Positions 25,467-32,907 of a stretch of 64,000 nucleotides of DNA are shown piece after piece (within the stretch, counting starts at the first letter, position 1; the number at the start of each line of letters is the position of its first letter). A program made the position numbers and the translations under genes. The notes under the pieces were generated by a model. That model searched no databases, had not been told where the DNA came from, and saw only the letters and a list, made by a program, of their open reading frames with translations. The stretch comes from UBA10649 sp965278965 (GTDB taxonomy: Bacteria; Actinomycetota; Actinomycetes; S36-B12), in contig OZ257127.1 of the NCBI GenBank assembly GCA_965278965.1, positions 2,418,001-2,482,000 of the forward strand. The letters are read 5' to 3'.

Positions 25467-26387
25467 ATGGACTTCGTCGTCCCCGCAGGAGTCGTGTTCT
25501 TGGTCCTGCTGTTCGTGCTGATCTTGCTGATCCGCACGATCGTCATCGTCCGGCAGGCCGACACGGCCATCGTCGAGCGGCTTGGCCGATACTCGCGCAC
25601 GCTCACCCCGGGGCTGAACATCCTGGTGCCCGTGTTCGACCGCATCCGCAAGCGCGTTGACATGCGTGAGCAGGTCGCGTCATTCCCGCCGCAGCCGGTG
25701 ATCACCGAGGACAACCTCGTCGTGTCCATCGACACGGTGATCTACTTCCAGGTCACCGACCCCAAGGCAGCGACCTACGAGATCAGCAGCTACCTCCTGG
25801 GCATCGAGCAGCTGACGGTGACGACCCTGCGCAACGTCATCGGCTCGATGGACCTCGAGCAGGCGCTCACCTCGCGCGACCAGATCAATGGCCAGCTGCG
25901 CGGCGTCCTCGACGAGGCGACCGGCAAGTGGGGGATCCGGGTCAACCGCGTCGAGCTCAAGGCGATCGACCCGCCGCACTCGGTGCAGGAGGCAATGGAG
26001 AAGCAGCTCAAGGCCGAGCGTGAGCGCCGCGCCGCGATCCTGACCGCGGAGGGCCAGAAGCAGGCGTCGATCCTGACCGCAGAGGGTGCCAAGCAGTCCG
26101 CGGTGCTGAGCGCGGAGGGCGAGGCGACGGCGGCGGTGCTCCGTGCCGAGGGCGAGGCGAAGGCCCGTGTTATCGCCGCCGATGCGGAGGCCCAGGCCGT
26201 CCGCACGATCTACGCCGGCCTGCGGGAGGCAGACCCGCAGCCGAACGAGCTCGCTCACCGCTATCTCGCCGCGCTGCCCGAGGTGGCGAAGGGTGACGCC
26301 AACAAGGTCTGGGTCATCCCGGCCGAGGTCACCGGGGCGCTCGCTGCCATACGGACCGGTCTCGGCCGATCCGGGAACGACGAGTGA
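25467..26387 (+). CDS. SPFH/Band 7 protein (QmcA/stomatin-like)
   Basis: A 306-residue protein with one N-terminal membrane helix (5-25), an SPFH domain (about 27-190) starting at VRQADTAIVERLGRYSRTL, and an Ala/Glu-rich coiled coil (190-260) with three repeats of the type TAEGxKQ. It should form large oligomers at the membrane, acting as a scaffold or protease regulator together with NfeD. AAGGAG lies 8 nt before the ATG. The stop overlaps the lipid kinase start as GTGA. Confidence 0.93.
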   Translation: MDFVVPAGVVFLVLLFVLILLIRTIVIVRQADTAIVERLGRYSRTLTPGLNILVPVFDRIRKRVDMREQVASFPPQPVITEDNLVVSIDTVIYFQVTDPKAATYEISSYLLGIEQLTVTTLRNVIGSMDLEQALTSRDQINGQLRGVLDEATGKWGIRVNRVELKAIDPPHSVQEAMEKQLKAERERRAAILTAEGQKQASILTAEGAKQSAVLSAEGEATAAVLRAEGEAKARVIAADAEAQAVRTIYAGLREADPQPNELAHRYLAALPEVAKGDANKVWVIPAEVTGALAAIRTGLGRSGNDE

Positions 26388-27289
26388 CGGAACCGGCTGC
26401 GGTCGTCGTCAACCCGCGCAAGGTCAACGACCTGGCCCGCGCGCGTCGGATGGTCGAGTCGGTCGCCGCGTCCCTGGGTCAGCCCGCGCCGACCTGGTGG
26501 GAGACGACGGCCGACGACCCGGGGACCGGGCAGGCGCGCGAGGCGCTCGACCGGGGTGCGCAGGTCGTACTCGCCTGGGGCGGCGACGGCACCGTGATGT
26601 CCGTCGCCGCGGGCCTGGAGGACGCTGATGCGAGCCTCGGCGTCGTCGCCGGCGGCACGGGGAACCTGCTCGCGCGCAACCTCGGCATCCCCCTCGATGC
26701 GGAGCGGGCCATCCGCACCGCGCTCGCGGGGACCGACCGGGTCATCGACCTGCTCGACGTCTACCTCGGCCGGGGCGAGCGACGGCTCTCCTCGGTCATG
26801 TGCGGGATGGGCTGGGACGCCGCGATGATGGGTGCCTCGGAGGAGCTCAAGCGCCGCGTCGGCTGGGGGGCGTACGCGATCGAGGGCGTCAAGCACATCC
26901 GGCAGCAGCCGATGCGGCTGCGGCTCTCGGTGGACGGCGGCGAACCCACGCACCTGTACGGCCGGACGGTGCTCGTCGCGAACGTCGGGACGCTCGTCGG
27001 CGGGATCGACCTCATCCCCGAGGCGTCGTCGCAGGACGGCCTGCTCGACGTGCTCGTCATCGACCCGTCGTCCCCGATCGACTGGCTGCGCACGACCGGC
27101 GGCATCCTGCGTGGCCGCGGCGCGGCATCCGACCCGTCGCGCACGCACCTGCGCGGACGCGAGGTCGTCGTGACGACCGCCGCCACGCGCGCGCGTCAGG
27201 TCGACGGCGACCCGGTGCCGGACGGCCACGGGTTCCGCGTGTCCGTCCGTCCCGGCGCGCTGCGCGTGCGGGTCCCCGCGTCCGCGTAG
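26384..27289 (+). CDS. Diacylglycerol kinase-family lipid kinase
   Basis: A 301-residue protein of the DagK/YegS/BmrU family. The nucleotide loop is GGDGTVMSVAAGL, followed by GVVAGGTGNLLARNLGIP. It phosphorylates diacylglycerol, sphingosine-like or phosphatidylinositol-related lipids; the true substrate is unknown. Translational coupling to the SPFH gene by GTGA suggests membrane-lipid homeostasis at the same site (inference). Confidence 0.9.
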   Translation: MTEPAAVVVNPRKVNDLARARRMVESVAASLGQPAPTWWETTADDPGTGQAREALDRGAQVVLAWGGDGTVMSVAAGLEDADASLGVVAGGTGNLLARNLGIPLDAERAIRTALAGTDRVIDLLDVYLGRGERRLSSVMCGMGWDAAMMGASEELKRRVGWGAYAIEGVKHIRQQPMRLRLSVDGGEPTHLYGRTVLVANVGTLVGGIDLIPEASSQDGLLDVLVIDPSSPIDWLRTTGGILRGRGAASDPSRTHLRGREVVVTTAATRARQVDGDPVPDGHGFRVSVRPGALRVRVPASA

Positions 27290-27335
27290 CGCGGCGCGCG
27301 TGACGCGCGCCGGAGGCCAGCTACCCCGTCCCTGC

Positions 27336-27341
27336 TACCGT
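27336..27341 (+). promoter_or_regulatory. -10 box for the cobalamin riboswitch transcript
   Basis: TACCGT at 27336-27341 would start transcription near 27348, just before the riboswitch aptamer. A matching -35 is not clear. Confidence 0.4.
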
Positions 27342-27351
27342 CCCTCGCGCA

Positions 27352-27547
27352 GCTGGTTCGGCCGCAGTCGTCGATGCGACGGTGGTCGAGGCAAGAGGGA
27401 ACCCGGTGAGAGTCCGGGACTGCCCCGCAGCGGTGAGTGGGAACGACAGCCGTCATCAGCACTGGGCCGGTAGGCCCGGGAAGCGACGGCCGGTAGGAGT
27501 CCGGCGAGCGCCGGACGAGCCCACGAGTCCGAAGACCTGCCAGCCGT
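27352..27547 (+). promoter_or_regulatory. Cobalamin (B12) riboswitch
   Basis: The conserved core is plain: GAGGGAACCCGGTGAGAGTC then GGGACTGCCCCGCAGCGGTGA (27395-27436), a middle arm with AGCACTGGGCCGGTAGGCCC (27459-27478), and the B12 box region with GAGCCCACGAGTCCGAAGAC followed by CTGCCA (27517-27543). It binds adenosyl- or related cobalamins and usually lowers expression of transporter or B12-independent genes. Here the only gene downstream is a hotdog thioesterase, which is atypical. Confidence 0.92.
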
Positions 27548-27673
27548 GCGGCCCGCGTCCGCGGGTCGCTGGCCGTGACCTCGTGGGTGGGTCGTCGCCG
27601 GGCGGGCAGCCGTATGCACGGCTACCGCGCGTCGCCGCGCTCCTTCGTCGTCACTCGTGCGCTCGCGAAGGAG
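27539..27673 (+). promoter_or_regulatory. Expression platform with Shine-Dalgarno-sequestering hairpin
   Basis: A GC-rich hairpin (GCCAGC 27539-27544 with GCTGGC 27568-27573, inner CCCGCG/CGCGGG) overlaps the end of the B12 box. Further on, CTCCTTCG (27640-27647) is the exact complement of CGAAGGAG (27666-27673), which holds the ribosome-binding site of the ATG at 27679. Pairing would hide the site. No U-tract is present, so control is probably translational. This structure ties the thioesterase to the riboswitch. Confidence 0.65.
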
Positions 27674-27678
27674 AGCCC

Positions 27679-28182
27679 ATGTCGCACCTGCCTGCCCGCT
27701 CCACCATCCACCGGCCCGAGGTCGTCACGTCCGCCACGCGGTTGGCGATCTCCCAGGTCATGGGCCCCGGCGACGTCAACCTGATGGGAACCGTGCACGG
27801 AGGTGTGATCCTCCGTCTGGTCGACACGGTCGCCGGCGTCGTGTCGGCGCGGTTCTCGCACGGCTCGGCCGTCACCGCGTTCATCGACGAGGTCGCATTC
27901 GTCGCCGCCGTGCACATCGGGGACGTCGTGCACGCGCACGCGCAGGTGAACTGGGCCGGCTCGAGCTCGATGGAGGTCGGTGTCCGGGTCCTGGCGGACC
28001 GGTGGAACGACACCGTGGCGGCCGTCCACGTCGCGAGCGCGTACCTCGTCATGGTGGCGACCGACGACGACGGGCGACCGCGCCGCGTGCCACGGCTGGT
28101 CCCGCAGACCGAGGAGGACGTGCGGCGCTTAGACGCGGCCGTCGTGCGGCGTGCGCATCGGCTCGGGCGCGCGACGGGGTGA
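27679..28182 (+). CDS. Hotdog-fold acyl-CoA thioesterase
   Basis: A 167-residue single hotdog-domain protein of the YciA/BFIT acyl-CoA hydrolase type. The N-terminal part has MGPGDVNLMGTVHGGVILRL, with the Asn/His-Gly-Gly region and catalytic-type Asp in LRLVDTVAGVVSARF, and the central strand SSSMEVGVRVLADR. It should hydrolyse acyl-CoA to acid and CoA; chain-length preference is unknown. AAGGAG is 8 nt before the ATG and lies inside a hairpin downstream of the cobalamin riboswitch. A link between B12 (methylmalonyl-CoA mutase) and acyl-CoA removal is attractive but inferred. Confidence 0.9.
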   Translation: MSHLPARSTIHRPEVVTSATRLAISQVMGPGDVNLMGTVHGGVILRLVDTVAGVVSARFSHGSAVTAFIDEVAFVAAVHIGDVVHAHAQVNWAGSSSMEVGVRVLADRWNDTVAAVHVASAYLVMVATDDDGRPRRVPRLVPQTEEDVRRLDAAVVRRAHRLGRATG

Positions 28183-28191
28183 GGCGAGTCG

Positions 28192-28887
28192 TCAGCGTCG
28201 GGCGGCTCGCGTGATGCCGCGTTCAGCCTCGCGTCGGGCGACCGTCGGCAACGTCGGATGGGCGACCAGAAACTGCTCGACGCCCTCGTGGTCCCACGCC
28301 GCGGCGTCCCGCAGCGCCCACCCGACGGCCTTGGCCACGAAGAACTCCCGGTCGCTGGCGACGCGGTCGCACATCGCGTAGAGCCGGCCGAGGTCGGTGT
28401 CGCGGCCCCGGCCGCGCTGGTGCTGGACCGCGGTGCGGACCAGCCACCGGTCATCGGTGCGAAGCCACTCCCACATGTCCTCGACCAGTGCGGGATGGGC
28501 GGTGACGACGGGGATGAGGGCAGCGGTGCCGAGCGCGTCGACGGTGTCCCACCACGGCCGGTCCGTGAGCAAGGGCTGGAGCAGGTCGCGGAGGGAGGTG
28601 TCCGGGAGCAGCCGATGGTGCCGTGCGAGGAGGTCGCACGCGGCGTACTGGTACTCCCGCTCCGGCATGGCCCACAGCTCGCGCGCGGCCTCCGTGAGCT
28701 CGTCGACCGTCGGTTCTGGCAGTGGCTTCCACGCCGCCCGGAGGGCGGCTCGCCGGTCCGGTGCGCTGATGCCGAGGAACGGCGCGACGTCCTTCATGTA
28801 TGCGCGCATCGGAACGGCCCTCGTCACGTCGGCGAGCGGTGCGAGGCCCTGGTGTGCTGAGTCGACCCAGGCGTCGGCCGTCGTCAA
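28192..28887 (-). CDS. DNA alkylation repair protein (AlkD-like HEAT-repeat)
   Basis: A 231-residue all-helical protein matching the DNA alkylation repair family: MRAYMKDVAPFLGI near the N-terminus, EYQYAACDLL, WWDTVDALGT, and the C-terminal DREFFVAKAVGWALRD. The family excises N3- and N7-alkylated purines. A TTG start at 28887 is proposed because it overlaps the TetR stop (TTGA); an ATG at 28809 is the alternative and would still include the MRAYMKDV core. Co-transcription with the TetR gene is likely. Confidence 0.85.
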   Translation of the reverse strand: MTTADAWVDSAHQGLAPLADVTRAVPMRAYMKDVAPFLGISAPDRRAALRAAWKPLPEPTVDELTEAARELWAMPEREYQYAACDLLARHHRLLPDTSLRDLLQPLLTDRPWWDTVDALGTAALIPVVTAHPALVEDMWEWLRTDDRWLVRTAVQHQRGRGRDTDLGRLYAMCDRVASDREFFVAKAVGWALRDAAAWDHEGVEQFLVAHPTLPTVARREAERGITRAARR

Positions 28888-29594
28888 CGCTCACCCAGGT
28901 CGAGGCCCTCGGCGACGGCAACCATCAGGTGCTCGAAGTACGCGCGCCGCGCTGCGGGCTCGTCGTCGACGACGTTCGTGAGATGCCCGAAGACCTCGAA
29001 CGAGACGGTGCCCAGGAGCGCGCTCCATGCGGCCATCCCGCGCAGTAGCAGGTCGGCGGGAACGTCCGTGCCCTCGAATGCGTGGATCGGGGCGATCGCT
29101 GCAGACACGACGCGCGTCACCGGTCGGCGCTCGGCGTCGGGCCGCGTCGCGTGGATGTCGCGCAGGAGGTCCATGAGCAGTGCCGGTACCCGGCTCGCGG
29201 GCACGATCGTGTCCTGCGGGGCGGCGTAGCCGGGCACAGGTGAGCCGTACAGGAGGGCGTACTCGTACGGATGCGCGACGGCCCAGTCGCGGACGCCATG
29301 CGCGATCGCCAGGAACCGGCCGACCGGCCCTCGTCGGGTCGCGCCACGGGCTGCCTCCTCGGCCCGCTCGCCGAGGCTGTCGTACGCATCGACGATGAGC
29401 TGGGTGAGGAGCGCGTCGCGGCTGGGGAAGTAGCGGTAGACCGCAGACGAGACCATGCCGCAGTCGCGCGCCACGGCCCGCAGTGACAGGGCTGCGGCAC
29501 CGTCGCGGGCGACGTGGGCACGGGCCGTGTCGAGGATCTCGCGGGTGATCTCGGCGCGGGCGCGCTCGCGGGCGGTGCGGGGGGTCGCGGGCAT
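28884..29594 (-). CDS. TetR-family transcriptional regulator
   Basis: A 236-residue TetR protein. The N-terminal helix-turn-helix (about 28-60) reads LSLRAVARDCGMVSSAVYRYFPSR, split here as LSLRAVARDC and SSAVYRYFPSR. The C-terminal ligand domain is of the WHG/TetR_C type (AHPYEYALLYGSPVPGY). The ATG at 29594 is preferred over a GTG at 29642, which would add an unlike stretch. Three related inverted repeats lie between this gene and the divergent oxidoreductase (29607-29689), so it probably represses itself and that gene. Confidence 0.9.
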   Translation of the reverse strand: MPATPRTARERARAEITREILDTARAHVARDGAAALSLRAVARDCGMVSSAVYRYFPSRDALLTQLIVDAYDSLGERAEEAARGATRRGPVGRFLAIAHGVRDWAVAHPYEYALLYGSPVPGYAAPQDTIVPASRVPALLMDLLRDIHATRPDAERRPVTRVVSAAIAPIHAFEGTDVPADLLLRGMAAWSALLGTVSFEVFGHLTNVVDDEPAARRAYFEHLMVAVAEGLDLGER

Positions 29595-29606
29595 GGGGAG
29601 AGTCTG

Positions 29607-29625
29607 CACTGTCTCCGGAGCAGTG
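29607..29625. promoter_or_regulatory. Candidate TetR operator O1
   Basis: CACTG (29607-29611) and CAGTG (29621-29625) flank a TCTCCGGAG centre. It lies directly upstream of the TetR start codon and shares the GAGCA-type word with two further sites. Confidence 0.45.
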
Positions 29626-29635
29626 GCAAGAAACG

Positions 29636-29648
29636 AGAGCACCGCTCT
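29636..29648. promoter_or_regulatory. Candidate TetR operator O2
   Basis: AGAGCACCGCTCT: 5-bp arms around ACC. Its last base abuts the -35 box TTGCGT (29648-29653) of the divergent gene. Confidence 0.5.
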
Positions 29649-29676
29649 TGCGTTAGCCGACGAGGCGCGGTAGCGT
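29648..29676 (+). promoter_or_regulatory. Promoter of the TetR-flanked oxidoreductase
   Basis: TTGCGT (29648-29653), 17-nt spacer, TAGCGT (29671-29676). Operators O2 and O3 overlap its two ends. Confidence 0.55.
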
Positions 29677-29689
29677 GAGCACTGCTCAC
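29675..29689. promoter_or_regulatory. Candidate TetR operator O3
   Basis: GTGAGCACTGCTCAC is a perfect 15-bp palindrome (7-bp arms around C) overlapping the -10 end and the predicted transcription start. It differs from O2 by one base in the 11-bp core GAGCACYGCTC. Confidence 0.6.
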
Positions 29690-29719
29690 AATTCGTATCA
29701 CTGATCGAAAGGCTTGCTG

Positions 29720-30691
29720 ATGTCCATCACTCCTGCTCCCGGAACCCACCTCGTCGTTGGTCGTGGCGCTGTCGGGACGGCGCTGGCGACCCAGCTCGCC
29801 GACGCCGGCCGCGATGTCGTCCTCGCCAGTCGCAGCGGCTCGGGTCCGCGCGACGCCCGCATCCGGCTCGCCCGTGCTGATGCCGCCGACGTGGAGTCGC
29901 TCCTGGCTGCTGCCCCGACGGCGGCGGTCGTGTACAACGCCGTCAACCCGCCCTACCACCGCTGGCCGACCGACTGGCCGCCGATGGCTGACGGCCTGCT
30001 GGCCTATGCGGAGCGCACCGGTGCGGTCCACGCCACCGTCTCGAACCTCTACGTCTACGGGCCGGTCGACGGCGCGATGCGCGAGGACGATCCGCTTGCC
30101 GCGACGGGGACCAAGGCCCGGGTCCGGATCGCGATGTGGCAGCAGGCGCTCGCCGCGCACGCGCAGGGCCGGGTCCGCGCCGTCGAGGTGCGTGGCGCGG
30201 ACTACCTGTGCCCGGGATCGACGAGCATGCTCGGTGACCGCGTGATGCCCCGACTCCTGGCGGGCAAGTCGGTCCAGCTCGTCGGAGCACTGGACGAGCC
30301 TCATGCGTGGACGTCTCCTGTCGACGTGGCCCGCACGCTGATCGCGACCGCCGCCGACGAGCGGGGCTGGGGTCGGGCTTGGCACGTGCCGAGCAACCCG
30401 GCGCGGACGCAGCGCCAGGCCGTCGAGGACCTCGCGGCGGCCGCCGGGGTCCCCGTCCCGAAGGTCAGCGCGATGTCCCCGGTCCTGCTGCGCGCCGTCG
30501 GGCTCTTCGTCCCGATGCTGCGCGAGCTACGTGAGACCGACTACCAGCGCGATCGCCCGTTCCTCCTCGACGACTCCGCTGCCCGGGCGACCTTCGGCCT
30601 TGCGCCGACCCCGTGGGCCGACCTCCTGTCGAGCCAGGTGGCGGCCTACCGGACGACGGTTCCGGCGGCCCAGACAGCCGAACTGAGTTAA
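29720..30691 (+). CDS. NAD(P)-dependent epimerase/reductase (extended SDR-like)
   Basis: A 323-residue Rossmann protein. The nucleotide loop is LVVGRGAVGTALATQL (GxGxxG variant). A later VSNLYVYGP matches the SDR Ser/Tyr region, but the usual YxxxK is replaced (no Lys four residues after Tyr), so it belongs with atypical NAD-binding epimerase-like proteins and may not be a classical reductase. The substrate is unknown. AAAGG 7 nt before the ATG at 29720 decides the start over a TTG at 29714. It is controlled by the divergent TetR repressor (inference). Confidence 0.85.
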   Translation: MSITPAPGTHLVVGRGAVGTALATQLADAGRDVVLASRSGSGPRDARIRLARADAADVESLLAAAPTAAVVYNAVNPPYHRWPTDWPPMADGLLAYAERTGAVHATVSNLYVYGPVDGAMREDDPLAATGTKARVRIAMWQQALAAHAQGRVRAVEVRGADYLCPGSTSMLGDRVMPRLLAGKSVQLVGALDEPHAWTSPVDVARTLIATAADERGWGRAWHVPSNPARTQRQAVEDLAAAAGVPVPKVSAMSPVLLRAVGLFVPMLRELRETDYQRDRPFLLDDSAARATFGLAPTPWADLLSSQVAAYRTTVPAAQTAELS

Positions 30692-30706
30692 AGATAGAAA
30701 CTGGGC

Positions 30707-30735
30707 TTGCCATAGTGGGAAGTGGAGATTACCTT
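30707..30735 (+). promoter_or_regulatory. Promoter of the DUF4097/DUF2089/ABC operon
   Basis: TTGCCA (30707-30712), 17-nt spacer, TACCTT (30730-30735), then 6 nt to the ATG at 30742: a complete sigma-70-type promoter for a leaderless mRNA. Confidence 0.65.
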
Positions 30736-30741
30736 TCACGT

Positions 30742-31539
30742 ATGAGCACAGACCTTCGAACCATCCTTGACCGTGTCGCCTCCGGGGAGATCACCCCTCA
30801 GGAGGGGCAGGCGTTGCTGGACCAGGAGGCCGCGGAGCGCGGCCACCAGCGGGTTGCCGTCCCGTCGGCGGACGCCCGCACCGCCGTCGCGCGCCTGGCG
30901 GTCCGGGGCACCGGCGCCCGTCTCACGGTGATCGCGGACCCGACCGTCGACACCGCGGTGGCCGAAGGCCCGCATCGCGTCAGTCAGGAGGGCGACCTGT
31001 TGCTGATCCGGTCGGGAGTCGAGGGGGAGGGCTACGAGACGACCGGCACGCCGGCGACGTTCAAGGACTGGGTCAGTGCCGGGTGGCGCGGTGCGACGGG
31101 CCAGCGTGGCGGCACTCCGCTCCGGGTCCGGGTGAACCCCCACCTGCCGCTCGACCTCACCGTCGTCGCGGGGTCCCTCCATCTCGCCGGGGTCCAGGCA
31201 CCGGTCCGGGTCGTCGTCGAGGCCGGCTCGGCCAAGCTGGCGGACGGGCGTGGTGCGTTGGACCTGACCGTGACCACGGGCAGCGCCGACGTGGCCTGGC
31301 AGTTCACCGGCGAGTCGTCGGTCGGCGTCGAGCTCGGCTCGGCCGCTGTCCGGGTGCTGCCGGGTTCCGACGTCGTCGTCACGACTGACGGGGCGATGGC
31401 GAAGCTGGCCGTGACGACACCGGACGGGGTGCTGGGCTCGGACCGCGTCGGTCGCCTCGGGCCGGTGACCGTCGGTGCTGGTGCCGGCCGGCTTGCCGTC
31501 ACCGCCCGGCTCGGCGCAGCCGAGGTCACGGTGGCGTGA
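30742..31539 (+). CDS. DUF4097-like beta-solenoid protein
   Basis: A 265-residue protein with a short N-terminal helical module (RTILDRVASGEITPQEGQALL), which resembles the SHOCT-like modules of DUF4097 partners, and a repetitive beta-rich domain (60-265) of the adhesin/DUF4097 type with recurring Gly-Ser-Ala strands (AGSAKLADG, TGSADVAW, LGSAAVRV). There is no signal peptide. Function unknown. The start is fixed by a leaderless promoter. The stop overlaps the DUF2089 ATG by 1 nt. Confidence 0.75.
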   Translation: MSTDLRTILDRVASGEITPQEGQALLDQEAAERGHQRVAVPSADARTAVARLAVRGTGARLTVIADPTVDTAVAEGPHRVSQEGDLLLIRSGVEGEGYETTGTPATFKDWVSAGWRGATGQRGGTPLRVRVNPHLPLDLTVVAGSLHLAGVQAPVRVVVEAGSAKLADGRGALDLTVTTGSADVAWQFTGESSVGVELGSAAVRVLPGSDVVVTTDGAMAKLAVTTPDGVLGSDRVGRLGPVTVGAGAGRLAVTARLGAAEVTVA

Positions 31540-31925
31540 TGGCGACCCACCGCGCCCCGACCTCCTGTCCCGTCTGCTCCCACGACCTCATCACGCTGCG
31601 CGTCGGGTGCCCGGAGTGCGGCACCGAGATCTCCGGGCAGTTCGAGCCCTGCCGCTTCTGCCGCCTCGACGGCGCTGACATCGAGCTGCTGGAGGTGTTC
31701 CTGCGCAGCCGCGGCAACCTGCGCGACGTGCAGGCGCACCTCGGGGTGTCGTACCCGACGGCTCGGCAGCGGTTCACCGACCTCCTCGTCCGGATGGGCC
31801 TGGGCGAGGCGCCGGACGTCGTGGACTCCGCTAGCGTCCTGCAGGACCTGGCGGCCGGGCGCATCAGCGTCGACGACGCCGAGGACCTGCTCAGTGGCAC
31901 GACCGGTGGAGGAACGCATGAGTGA
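31539..31925 (+). CDS. DUF2089 zinc-ribbon regulator
   Basis: A 128-residue protein matching DUF2089: an N-terminal zinc ribbon with C-P-V-C and C-P-E-C pairs, a second C-x-x-C (PCRFC), then a winged-helix-like region (LLEVFLRSRGNLRDVQAHLGVSYPTARQRF, quoted in part) and a C-terminal ILAAGRI/VDDAEDLL module. These proteins are thought to regulate neighbouring DUF4097 and membrane genes. It overlaps both neighbours (stop 31925 lies past the ABC start at 31918), so it is co-translated with the transporter. Confidence 0.85.
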   Translation: MATHRAPTSCPVCSHDLITLRVGCPECGTEISGQFEPCRFCRLDGADIELLEVFLRSRGNLRDVQAHLGVSYPTARQRFTDLLVRMGLGEAPDVVDSASVLQDLAAGRISVDDAEDLLSGTTGGGTHE

Positions 31926-32907
31926 CAAGGCAGTCCTTGCTGAGGGCCTGGTCAAGCACTTCGGGGATGTCCACGCGCTCGACGGGATCGACCTCACGGT
32001 GGAGCGCGGGCAGGTCGTCGGACTGCTCGGGCCGAACGGCGCCGGGAAGACGACGACGGTCCGCATCCTGTCGACGCTGCTGAAGCCGACGGCTGGCCGC
32101 GCGGAGGTCGCCGGCTTCGACGTCGTGCGTCAGCCCGACCAGGTCCGGCGCGCGATCGGCCTGACCGGCCAGTACGCGGCGGTCGACGAGTACCTGACCG
32201 GTCGCGAGAACCTGCGGATGTTCGGCGAGCTGTACCACCTGTCGCCGCGCTATGTGAAGGAGCGCAGCGCGGAGCTGCTCGAGTGGTTCGACCTCACGGA
32301 GGCCGCCGACCGCCCGGCGAAGACCTATTCCGGCGGCATGCGTCGCCGGCTCGACCTCGCGGCCAGCCTCGTCGCACAGCCCTCGATCCTGTTCCTCGAC
32401 GAGCCGACGACGGGCCTGGACCCGCGGTCACGGCTCGGGCTCTGGGGCGTCATCGAGAGCCTGGTCGCGCAGGGCACCACCGTCCTTCTCACGACGCAGT
32501 ACCTGGAGGAGGCCGACCAGCTGGCCCAGGACATCGTCGTGATCGACCACGGGGCGGTCATCGCCCACGGCACCGCCGAGCAGCTGAAGGACCAGATCGG
32601 CGGCGACCGGGTCGAGGTGACGGTGGCGGACCCGACACGGGTCGCCGACGCCGTCGAGGCACTCGGTGGGATCGGCGGCGAGCCTGTCGTCGACGACCTG
32701 CACATCTCCACGCCGGTAAGCGGCGGCTCGACCGTCCTCGTCGACGCGATCCGTGCGCTCGACGCCCGCGGCATCGAGGTGACGGACCTCGTGCTGCGCC
32801 GGCCCACCCTCGACGACGTGTTCCTCGCCCTGACCGGCCACGCGGCCGAGGACGAGCCCGCAGCCCCGGCCGCCGGCCGCGGCCGACGCAAGGACGGTGC
32901 CGCATGA
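31918..32907 (+). CDS. DrrA-type ABC exporter ATP-binding protein
   Basis: A 329-residue ABC ATPase. Walker A GPNGAGKTTT, signature YSGGMRRRLDLA, Walker B ILFLDEPTTGLDPRSR, and the C-terminal extension (residues 225-310) typical of daunorubicin-resistance DrrA homologues. With the next gene it forms an exporter of drugs or lipids, cargo unknown. GGAGGA is 7 nt before the ATG. The last residues are Ala/Pro/Arg-rich. Confidence 0.92.
   Translation: MSDKAVLAEGLVKHFGDVHALDGIDLTVERGQVVGLLGPNGAGKTTTVRILSTLLKPTAGRAEVAGFDVVRQPDQVRRAIGLTGQYAAVDEYLTGRENLRMFGELYHLSPRYVKERSAELLEWFDLTEAADRPAKTYSGGMRRRLDLAASLVAQPSILFLDEPTTGLDPRSRLGLWGVIESLVAQGTTVLLTTQYLEEADQLAQDIVVIDHGAVIAHGTAEQLKDQIGGDRVEVTVADPTRVADAVEALGGIGGEPVVDDLHISTPVSGGSTVLVDAIRALDARGIEVTDLVLRRPTLDDVFLALTGHAAEDEPAAPAAGRGRRKDGAA

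Noticed and set aside
27614..27784. A 56-codon frame between the cobalamin riboswitch and the thioesterase
   Set aside because: The product is Arg/Pro/Ser-rich and its frame overlaps the thioesterase out of frame; it does not resemble CbtB or any small transporter.
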